17,084 nucleotides of DNA from assembly GCA_027596195.1 (NCBI GenBank), contig JADGJG010000530.1, positions 1 through 17,084 of the forward strand, written 5' to 3'. Below are positions 9,723 through 17,084 of this stretch, piece by piece. Under the pieces are notes generated by a model. That model saw nothing but the letters and a program-made list of their open reading frames with translations. It was not told where the DNA came from and did not search any database. Source of the stretch: Podochytrium sp. JEL0797 (taxonomy: Eukaryota > Chytridiomycota > Chytridiomycetes > Chytridiales > Chytriomycetaceae). How positions within the stretch are numbered: position 1 is the first letter of the stretch; each line of letters starts with the position of its first letter. A program made the translations under genes and the position numbers.

Positions 9723-10789
9723 TTATCTGACCATGCTTAAACAAGCATTGGCAATATCACGAGGATTCGTTTCCTGCTTCATCTCGATGGTCCGAATGTG
9801 GTCGTTCAGTTTAGACAACTCCTTCAATCGCAAACGCGCGTTTTCGTAGTCTGGCCCGAACCCAATCAAACAAAACACCAAGAACACGTTCTCAAAGTCC
9901 ATGGTGAGGATCTGAACAGCCAAGTCGTTGATATCCAGAGCTTCCCCATCCGTTATGACGAGGCAGACCATCTTTGGCCGCTCGCTTGGTGCTTCCTTCC
10001 CGAATTCGTCGTCGTACACTTCGAGAATTTTGGAGAATCCTGGGGCAATGAGCGTCGACCCTTCCCAATTGATTTTGTTGAATTTGGCGTCGAGGTTTTC
10101 GGGGTTGAGGTCTCCAATGTCGAACGCGTCCCCGCCAGAGAAAGTCACAGTGCGCAAGCCACCGCCCTCATCGTCGGATCCTTGTTCATGTTCGGCTTGT
10201 GCATCGATGGCGGCGAGTTCTTTGACTGGGTTGGATATTCAGAGTTATGGAAAGAATGAATTAATGAACGAATGAACGAACCGATGATTCCGATTGAGCG
10301 CTTCACGAGATCCAATCTCGTAATGTTGGAACCGGGGCTGGCCTCGCCTTGCATGGAACCAGTCGTGTCGAGCAAGAGCATGGGCTCGACAGTGTCTTGC
10401 CTAAAGTCAATGTCGCCAAAGGGCAGGACAGAATACGCGGGTGGCAAATCAAATGAGGCGGCCGCAGCAGGCTTTGGGGGCTGAAATGCAGGCGGAGGTC
10501 CTGGTGGTGCGCCGTAGCTTGGCGAAGCAGGCGGAGGACCCGGGGGCGGGGCATACATGGGCTGGCTCGGGTTGCTATTGTAGAATGGGTTGAAGTTGGG
10601 TTGTTGCGGCTGCTGGGGTTGCTGGTAATAGACCTGTGGCGTTGAGTGGTGCACGGGATTCGACTGCTGAACGGGATTCGCGGCGCCGGGAGGTGGTCCC
10701 ACCCACCCAGGGGGCGGCATGGGCGGTTCGTTGTATCGCTGCTGCTGCTGCTGCTGTTGCTGCTGCTGTTGTTGCCGCGAGTTGAACAT
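9723..10789 (-). CDS. Pro/Gln-rich protein with a C-terminal von Willebrand factor A domain, 2 exons, 336 aa
   Basis: Exons (complement): 10282..10789 and 9723..10225, with a 56-nt intron; the join reads SIGII/VKELAAI. Residues 1-115 are low complexity: a 12-Gln run at 6-17 followed by Pro/Gln/Tyr/Asn-rich sequence with PPPG repeats, probably disordered and possibly aggregation-prone. Residues 137-336 form a vWA fold. It has a metal-ion-dependent adhesion site DTTGSM at 141-146 (the DxTGS variant of DxSxS) and an ITDGEALD segment matching the later MIDAS region. There is no signal peptide and no TM segment, so an intracellular, protein-binding role is likely. A PPAY motif at 116-119 sits just before the domain. 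Start: the ATG at 10789 is the first after an in-frame TGA. The biological role is unknown. It is divergently arranged with the gene at 11115. Confidence 0.88.
10739..10774 (-). repeat. Polyglutamine-encoding CAG/CAA tract (12 codons)
   Basis: Nine CAG and three CAA codons encode Q6-Q17 of the vWA protein. The interruptions by CAA would slow slippage. Length variation between strains is likely for such tracts. Confidence 0.95.
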
Positions 10790-11114
10790 CAAGAATGATT
10801 TTTGTGGCAGCCCCCATCAAGCCCCCAATTTTATCCCCCTCCACACACACACCTTTTCTTTCTTCGTGAAGCGCATTTGCAGCTGAAGGCAATATCACAA
10901 GGCTTTCTCCTTCCCACACGCGATTCTAAAAATCACGAATGGAAGACTTTCATCTCCAAAAATTTTCTCCAAAGTGGGTGCCGTTTCCTCAACCTTCTCT
11001 CCGTTCCCCTTTCGCTCCCATCGAAGCACCAGCGGCTCATCGATGCCCCTTCTTGTCCCTGTACTGACTGATTGAGCCAGCCACCTCAGTTCACCTTTCC
11101 CCTCACCTGTCCCC
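10790..11114. promoter_or_regulatory. Divergent intergenic region (325 bp) with an upstream ORF
   Basis: This region separates the vWA gene (start 10789, minus) from the LRR/NET gene (start 11115, plus) and must hold both promoters. It is pyrimidine-rich on the plus strand, with (CA)n and C-runs near 10825-10855. A 43-codon ORF (ATG 10939, TGA 11065..11067) lies upstream of the LRR/NET start. No clear TATA box was seen. Confidence 0.55.
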
Positions 11115-13845
11115 ATGAAAGCGGAAGATCGCGACGAAGCGCATGACGTGGCTATTGAGCCTCTGGCAGTGGTATGCATTAGTTCGTTATCATCGGAATG
11201 TGCCGAGATCTGACCAATTTCGTTTCTAATCGGCCGCATGGGTTTCCGCCTTCCAATTTACGCAGCAACAACCGCTGGAACCCTTGCTCACGATCGTTGA
11301 AGAGGGCTCTGCCGATCTTCCTTGGCTGATCGAACGCCTTGCAAACAACGTCGGCTTCACGTCTCTTTCCCTGAATGGCGCAAACCTCTCAACCGACAAC
11401 ATCATTGCCGTGGCGAAGGTACCTTATTCCGCAAATTACGGCAGTATGTGCTAATCAAGAGTTTTTCCTTTCGAAAGGCCCTGGAACGGAATAACACCTT
11501 GGAAACATTGGACCTCCAAGGAAATGATATCGGTCCCGCCGGAATCTCGGCCATCGCGGATGCTATTTTCGCAAATTCGACTCTTCGTGAGTTGAGGATC
11601 GGAAACCAATCGCAACCCGCTGGTCTCACTGCTGAGCGTGCGCTTGCAAAGGCCATGTCAGCCAACCTAAGGTGACCCATATTCAACCCCCCTGCCTCTC
11701 TCTCTCTCTCTCTCTTCTGACTTAAATTCTCTAGCTTGATCGTGTTGACACTGAGCCTGTCGGACGTCCCGAGTCGAATCTCCATCACGGAATCTCTCGC
11801 ACGCAACAACACGTCCCAAACGCGCCGCCGTCGATCCTCCCCACGCACTTCCAAAGCGAGCAAAAAAACTAGCATCCCGCGTAAACCTTCCGTCCAACCA
11901 ACCCCCGAGGAAATCAAACAAATCGTCGAGGAACTCACGTTTGACCAGAAATCCGAACTGGCCGAAAAAATCGAACTGCTCGAACCGATCCACCTCCAGG
12001 CACTGTTCGATTTGATTCGCGAAGGAATGCCTGATTTGCCTGAGGAGGATGTGGAGTTGGATATCGACGCGTTGGATAATCACACTCTCTGGCAGATGTT
12101 GGAGTTCGTCAACAGCGTGACTGGCGATAGTGACGACGAAGTGAGCGACGAGGAGTTTGAAGAGTATGACGATGAATTCGAGGAAGATGGTGGGGATTCG
12201 AATTTTGGCGGTTTGGACGTGTCGTGGTTGGTTCAGCAGCTGAAGAGAAACGCTGGAATCATGTCGCTGCAACTAAGCGACGCTATGTTGACAACTGAGA
12301 ACGTTGTGGAAGTGGCCAAAGTAAGTTGTCGGTTATCGATTTCCACCATATCGCATCCCTCTGGATCCGCTAACGGTTGATTCTTCAAAGGCGCTACATG
12401 ACAACACAGTTTTGGAATGCATCGACCTCGAAGGAAATGAAATCGAGGCCGTCGGTATCATGGCCCTGGCCGAGCTTGTGTCAGTCAACCAGACTTTGAA
12501 AGAGCTGCGAATCGGCACCCAATCTGTGGCGGTTGGCCTCGATGCCGAAAAAGCACTGGCCAAGGCGATCGCGGGAAATTATAGGTATTTTCCATTCCAA
12601 ATATGATGGAGAAGCAAATCTGATATGTTTTTGGTTCATAGAATGACGATCCTCACCATCAACATGGAAGACGCCAACTCCCGTCTCATCCTCGAAAAAT
12701 CACTTGCGAGAAACAAAACTGGCTTCCTCCCACCCCGCAGCCGCGCCACTTCCCCGGAACCCGTCATTCCTCCCACAGGACCTCTTGTGAAGCGCAAGTC
12801 ATCTATTGACAACTGGAGCTCTGTCAAAAACATGGTGTGGAAGTTTGAGGGAGGCGAATCGGACACGGCCGCTGTTTCGGAACGTCGGAGAACCAAGGTC
12901 ACGGTTATCAAGAAGCCCGGAGGTGGCAGAGTCATGATGGAAGAAATGGTTGACGCCAAAGATGCCGTGGCTTCGTCGCCCAATGTTGCTCCGGCAGCCG
13001 TCGCTGGTCGGTACCAGCGTAAGTGGATTCGTAATTAAATTATGTATATTCTTAGAGTTAATAAACTCATTTGTTTGTTAGTTGATCAGATTTCGGCGAG
13101 TGTGGACGCTGGGATTATCGAAACTTCGACCTCGCAAGTTGAATTTCCTGTCCCTTCGATTGAACCGCCGATTCCAGACGCGATTTCTGAGGCGACTTTT
13201 GCAGTGTCCGAAGGTTCCTTCTGTTCCGATTCCGATGGCATGTTTGAAGCAACGACCAAGCTAGACGTTGAGATGATTTCCGTGCATTCTGAACCTGCAG
13301 CAGCCTCACCACGTCCACCTCTTCCGAAAGAAGCCGCAACGACCGTCTCGACGACTGCATCGAAGCCTCAAGACAAGTCTCTTCCGATGCCTCTAATCCC
13401 AGCTTCAGCTTTGTTAGCAACAGAAGCCGCCCTGGAGACGACTGAACACGACGATGTGACGGTTGCGGAGGAACTTGCTCGGGCTTTGCCTGACAACCTG
13501 AGGCATGATTCAGCAACAGTTCTGCTTTCCAACAAGCACGAACGGAACGCTCACTTTGAAACGTTGGAGGAATCCGTCGAGGAAGAGGAGGCTGAGCAGG
13601 AAGCCCAAGTGGTCACCGAAATCGCTGAACTCGAGCCCCTTTTGCGAAAACCTCCAACGCAAGAACCCACTCAAATAACGGAACCGGTCGCCAGCTACGC
13701 CCAGGGATGGAAGTTGAAATATGCATTCTTCTCGGCCGCCGTGTTGACGGCTGTGTTCCTTCCATTTTCTGCCCTTCTCTGTTTTCCCTTCCTCTTGCTT
13801 TTCAGTGTGCCAAATTCCAATGCGCGCGAAGCCATCAAACAATGA
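11115..13845 (+). CDS. Tropomodulin-like LRR / NET-domain / C-terminal transmembrane protein, 7 exons, 774 aa
   Basis: Exons: 11115..11171, 11266..11418, 11478..11671, 11735..12320, 12391..12584, 12642..13018, 13082..13845 (2325 nt, in frame). Domains in order: module A (37-161) and module B (297-421), each 125 aa with leucine-rich LDLxGN-type repeats. Module A contains TLRELRIGNQSQPAG, closely resembling the ELRIDNQSQPLG segment of tropomodulins, the actin pointed-end cappers. A basic stretch (165-185, RRRR and KASKK) precedes a NET/extra-terminal domain (about 191-262; EELTFDQKSELAEKI and ELDIDALDNHTL), the fold by which BET proteins bind short peptide motifs. An acidic run (266-288) follows. 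Residues 425-730 are low complexity. Residues about 733-763 are strongly hydrophobic, with 11 residues after them, suggesting a tail anchor. An acidic-dileucine-like ELEPLL precedes this segment. Start: ATG 11115 follows an in-frame TGA. Function is unknown. Confidence 0.85.
11696..11715 (+). repeat. (CT)10 microsatellite in LRR/NET gene intron 3
   Basis: Ten CT units lie in the 63-nt intron 11672..11734, in the position of a polypyrimidine tract upstream of the acceptor TCTAG. Confidence 0.95.
11901..12119 (+). other. NET (BET extra-terminal) domain segment within exon 4
   Basis: The encoded peptide (residues about 191-262) has the three-helix NET pattern: P-T-P-E-E-I start, LTFDQKSELAEKIELL for helix 1, LQALFDLIREGMPDLPEEDVE for helix 2 and loop, and the hallmark acidic strand ELDIDALDNHTLWQMLEFV. 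The family assignment is from memory of BRD2/3/4 and fungal Bdf1-type domains. No bromodomain is present anywhere in the protein. Confidence 0.8.
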
Positions 13846-14007
13846 ACTTGATCTCATAAGTTGTACCTCTTTTAAATAGAATATTTGTTGCTTGTTTGGA
13901 GCCTGGTGCGTTTGTGGGGGAAAGGCGTGGATAAGGTGGAAAATTTGGCGTGCTTGGTCCTGTTTTTTGGAGTTCCGCTTGCGAAATCAAACACCAAAAG
14001 AAAGTGA
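13846..14007 (+). promoter_or_regulatory. Short tandem intergenic region (162 bp)
   Basis: This region holds the 3' UTR of the LRR/NET gene and the promoter of the BTB-SPRY gene. There is no exact AATAAA; the A/T-rich stretch near 13870-13885 (TTTAAATAGAATATTT) is the best candidate for 3' processing. No clear core promoter motif was seen. Confidence 0.5.
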
Positions 14008-16234
14008 ATGGAATTCGAACTCCCGTCAGCCAAGAACCTCACGAGACGCGCATCGTCCCTTTTGTTGGGACTGTTTGCACGCCAGCAATCCGAGTCCGAA
14101 ACCGCGAACCCGCCCACGCCGCCGCTACCTCAACACCAGTTGCCACTCAGGCAGTCCTCTTCGTTGCGCGGCGACCTTCTTTCGTTGCTTGAAACAGCAA
14201 AAGATGCCGATGTCTCTGTGGTTGTGGGGTCCGACAGAGTGGCATTCCGAGCTCATCGGTACGTGGTGGAGGTTGTTTTTGGTATTTCTGACAAGCGCAA
14301 CTTTCTCCTGCAGACTGATTCTCTCGACGCGTTCTGACTTCTTCAAAGATAAGTTTATCACTGCCATGGCTCATCCAAACCAGAAAAACAAGCAGCTGGT
14401 TGTCGAATTGCCCCAAATCGATCGTGAGTGCCACTTATTTCGAAAGCTTGTTCAGTGCTCACAAGCACATCAAACTACAGCCGACGCTTTCCGCATCCTT
14501 CTCAGATACATTTATTCCGCCGAAGAAGACGACGAGGCTACCCACCTCTGCACTCAAGACTGGCGCCTCGTCCTTGCTTGTTTCGAGGGTGCTCTTCAAC
14601 TTGAGCTCCATCTCCGTGCGACGACCTACCAACGCGTCTTCACGCACATTTTCTCAAGCTCGGATATCTCACGCGAATCAGCACGTGAAATGTGGCTGGC
14701 AGCATGTGGTTCTTCCGGAGCCGAGACGTTGTTGATTTCTTGCGCGCCGGCGTTCTGGCTCCTGTTTGGATCTTCTGGGAGCACATTTGCGGAGGGTTTG
14801 GGCATCGCTGGAGTGGAGGCTGGGTTGGGTGTTGGGGGTCGACAGTTGCTTTCAGGGTTGGAGTTGGGGACACTCGTGAATGTTGTGAATGCCATTCCTG
14901 AACACTTGGAATCCGCATTGGGAAAGTTTCGGTTGATCAAGAGTTGGATTCAGTTGCGGCCTTGTGGGGAGATCGCGTTGCCGGAGGATGACGAGAGGTG
15001 TGTCAACAAGTTTGGGACTGGGAAGCAACATGCGCGAGGAGGTTCTTTGTCGCCGCCACCGCTGTCGTCGCCATCTTCGAGGTCTTGGCACGAAGGAGAA
15101 GATGTGGACTCTCCTCCAACTACTCCTACACAATCTACCAATCAGCCAATGTTGTCGCCGAAATCCCCGTCAGCTGTGACCAAAACTCTTCGCTCGTATG
15201 AAAGCTTCTACAACCTCCAGAAAATCAAACCTCGTGAAAGCTTCCACAATCTGGGCTCCTTCAACCCTGTTTCAGATTCGAGTTTGCCAGCACTTGGATC
15301 TCGCGAAAACAAAGTCAAAGCTCGAGAAAGCTTGTCAAGCATCAACACAACGAGTAGAAGCATCGTTAACCGTGAAAGCTACTCGAGCCTCAAAACACTC
15401 ATCCCCCGCAAGCAGTCGACAATTTTCCACCAACACCACCTTCAACCCGCGTCGCCCTCTACCCCTTCTGCCATCCCTCAGTCTTATCGCAACTCTCTTC
15501 AGCACCTCCACTTGTCCGGACTCACTGCCAGTGACATTCTGCGCGAAATCGAACCCGCGGGAATCCTCACTTCAGATCACATTTTGCAACTGTATCGAGC
15601 GGCTGCAGCGGCCCCACAAGTCGGTGTGGCCTGGGGACCGGTTCCTCTTGGATTCCAAGGACGCAAGTGCAGTACTGTGAACAGTCGCACGCGATGGGTG
15701 ACTGTTGGAGGAGGTGGAAATGCGGTTTCTGCAGGGAATATCACTTATTGCACTCCCGAAGCTGTTGGGGGTGGAGGAAAGTTTCGATGGACTGTAATTC
15801 CTGTGCATTTGGGAGGCGGGGTGAGTGTGGGTGTGAGTGCGGACGTGTTGGGGACGAGTGGGATTGTCGGAGGTGCGAGCGGATTGTTTGCTGGAGGTGG
15901 ACGAGGCAGAAGGGGCAGCAGTGGTGAAGAGGCTGGTGCTAATTTGGCACGTTTTATTGGGGACGATGGTGGATGGTCGCTCTCTTCGGACGGGTCTCTG
16001 CACGTTGGAAGGATTTTTGTGGGCAGGCTGCCGAACGGATTGGGATTCGCTCGTGGGACGAGAATTACAGTCACGTTGGATTTGGATGCGAGGACTCTTG
16101 GGTTCATGGTGGGTAATGTGGACTGCGGAGTTTCGTTCCGCAATTTGCCCACTGCGGGTGGAAGTCTTTATCCGAGTGTGAGAGTCGAGGGCGGAGCGGA
16201 AATCGCGGTCTCACCCGTGAAAAGAGTCTTTTAA
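14008..16234 (+). CDS. BTB/POZ-SPRY domain protein, 3 exons, 704 aa
   Basis: Exons: 14008..14258, 14314..14423, 14481..16234 (2115 nt). The BTB domain starts at about residue 65 with DADVSVVVGSDRVAFRAHR/LILSTRSDFFKDKF and runs through the VELPQIDP/DAFRILLRYIYS signature across the second splice. BTB domains dimerise and often bind Cul3 to recruit substrates for ubiquitination. A helical segment follows (about 140-270), possibly BACK-like but not clearly so. A Ser-rich linker carries four RESFxxL-type repeats (about 360-430). A SPRY domain occupies about 501-704, with GWSLSSDGS, GLGFARGTRITVTLDLDARTLGF and LYPSVRV typical of its beta strands; SPRY domains bind peptide ligands. The arrangement fits a substrate adaptor of a Cul3 ligase, which is inference. 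Start: ATG 14008 directly follows an in-frame TGA. Exon 3 has no stop over 1754 nt, so no further intron is required. Confidence 0.88.
15195..15415 (+). repeat. Four degenerate RES(F/Y/L)xxL peptide repeats in the BTB-SPRY linker
   Basis: The units read YESFYNLQKIKP, RESFHNLGSFNP, RESLSSINTTSRS and RESYSSLKTLIPRK. At DNA level they share GAAAGCT(T/A). Spacing is irregular (roughly 35-90 nt). They may be short linear binding motifs or phosphosites in a disordered linker. Confidence 0.7.
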
Positions 16235-16257
16235 TTTTCTATGGAGCCGGCATAAAC

Positions 16258-16272
16258 ATAAATAAATAAATA
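16258..16272 (+). terminator. Overlapping AATAAA polyadenylation signals after the BTB-SPRY gene
   Basis: A short (ATAA)n run 24 nt after the stop codon contains AATAAA at 16261..16266 and again at 16265..16270. The position fits 3' end formation of the BTB-SPRY transcript. Confidence 0.7.
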
Positions 16273-16910
16273 CATTAAGCAGTGCTTTCGTATAAATCTC
16301 TATTGCTTGCCTAAACGATAATGAAATTCTTGCACCGATTCTCGGGACTTTTGTTTATTCTGGATCGAATGTGGATCATGTGCACTTCAAACGCATTGTT
16401 GGGGTGGAGGGGAAAGGGAGGAAGAAATTTTTTCGAAAAAGGCAGGTAAATCATAACATGCCACCCCATTTGTGAAGCCCTTCAAATGCGGCCAAGATGA
16501 ATAACCAATTTTTGCGTTTTGGTGGAGACAGTATGTCAATATTCAATGAAAACCTTGCTTGGTTGGAGGTGATTCCCCGGCCCCCCCTCCCACATCATGT
16601 CCTTGCGCATCAATGTAAGGTCCTTTCGCGTCCCTCTCTCTGCTGCCCCTCGCCCCTCGCCACTCGGTACTCGCTTCGCACAGATGGCCTGCTGCGTGTA
16701 TTTCTCCGCCGTGTTTCGGGCCTCTCTCCTCTCTCACCCCCCCCTCCCCCCCCCTCCTCTCCCAACTCCTTCTCCCGCAGTATTCTCGCGTACTAAATAT
16801 ACACACTTTGTTTTTTAAGATATGTCTCGCCTAAGCGATGACCACGAACATCATCAAGACGCTCTTTCCCTCGCTCGAGTCGCTAATCAGTCTTCTCTAT
16901 TTTCAAATTC
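16273..16910. other. Intergenic region without a supportable gene; C-rich tract
   Basis: I see no convincing coding exon here. The region includes a pyrimidine stretch at about 16720-16780 with C8 and C9 runs (16737-16755), giving a G-rich minus strand that might form G-quadruplex-like structure. Small ATG-started frames at 16321..16449 and 16597..16818 lack coding character. The pyrimidine tract could be promoter-proximal DNA of a gene to the right. Confidence 0.5.
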
Positions 16911-16916
16911 TCAGGA

Positions 16917-17081
16917 GGCAACAAAAACAAAAAGATTCGCGCGGCGGCAGGGGCGGCGGGGGGACTGAAGAAACTCCCCTTGCCCACCAACAGGCCTCCG
17001 TCTCCGCCTCAACTCATCAACTTCGAATTCGGCGTGTTCGAGTGCAATGGCCCACAGCGTGTTTTCGATAAAGACCGCTGA
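16917..17081 (+). CDS. Doubtful partial exon at the right edge
   Basis: After a branch-like GCTAAT, a pyrimidine tract and TTCTCAG, a frame runs to a TGA at 17079..17081. It encodes a basic start (GNKNKKIRAAAGAAGG), then a segment with PPSPPQLINFEFGVFECNG. Codon third positions are mostly C or G in the second half, which resembles exon starts elsewhere in the window. No matching upstream exon with a correct phase was found. The opposite strand is also open here (its frame encodes FIENTLWAIALEHAEFE), so even the strand is uncertain. The gene identity is unknown. Confidence 0.22.
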   Translation, partial: GNKNKKIRAAAGAAGGLKKLPLPTNRPPSPPQLINFEFGVFECNGPQRVFDKDR

Positions 17082-17084
17082 CTT

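Noticed and set aside
13892..16234. 780-aa continuous plus frame as a single-exon version of the BTB gene
   Set aside because: Its first part is out of frame with the BTB start. Splicing at 14259 and 14424 from ATG 14008 restores a proper BTB domain (FRAHR/LILS and IDP/DAF).
16321..16449. 42-aa ORF with a signal-peptide-like start after the BTB-SPRY gene
   Set aside because: It is short, lies just after the polyA signals, has no recognisable motif, and no phase-compatible downstream exon was found, despite a donor-like GGCAGGTAAA at its end.
1..17084. tRNA, rRNA, CRISPR array, transposon or viral-derived gene
   Set aside because: No cloverleaf with A/B boxes, no rRNA-like stretch, no regularly spaced repeats, and no transposase, reverse transcriptase or long terminal repeats were seen on either strand.

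Overview
The window is eukaryotic nuclear DNA, most likely from a fungus and probably a zoosporic (chytrid-type) one. The evidence is compact, intron-rich genes with short GT-AG introns (mostly 55-130 nt) carrying CTAA/CTGA-type branch sequences, a fungal-type class V myosin, and a fungal Alr1/Mnr2-type CorA magnesium transporter. The species-level call is inference only. All gene models were built by hand from splice signals, phase agreement and protein continuity; every model closes in frame.

Layout, left to right: (1) complement 144..2876, an 8-exon CorA/Alr1-Mnr2 Mg2+ transporter; (2) 2891..9633, an 18-exon class V myosin of about 1560 aa with motor, six IQ motifs, coiled coil and dilute cargo-binding domain. 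These two genes are head to head with only 14 bp between their ATGs. (3) complement 9723..10789, a 2-exon Pro/Gln-rich von Willebrand A protein that converges on the myosin with about 90 bp between stop codons; (4) 11115..13845, a 7-exon, 774-aa protein; (5) 14008..16234, a 3-exon BTB-SPRY protein of 704 aa. The last 850 bp hold a polyadenylation region, a C-tract and, near the edge, at most a doubtful partial exon.

The most unusual gene is 11115..13845. It has two gap-free 125-residue tropomodulin-like leucine-rich modules with the same intron positions and phases. A NET (BET extra-terminal) domain with basic and acidic flanks lies between them, and a hydrophobic C-terminal segment looks like a membrane anchor. 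This architecture combines an actin-capping-type fold, a chromatin-adaptor domain and a membrane tail, and I do not recognise it as a described family. It shares the window with an actin motor, but no functional link is shown by the sequence.

Other points worth attention are a repeated within-exon strand skew (C-rich at exon starts, G/T-rich at exon ends), a possible membrane-anchored short isoform of the myosin made by retaining a 365-nt intron, the 14-bp divergent promoter, sorting-type motifs in the CorA N-terminus, and a PPxY motif beside the vWA domain.
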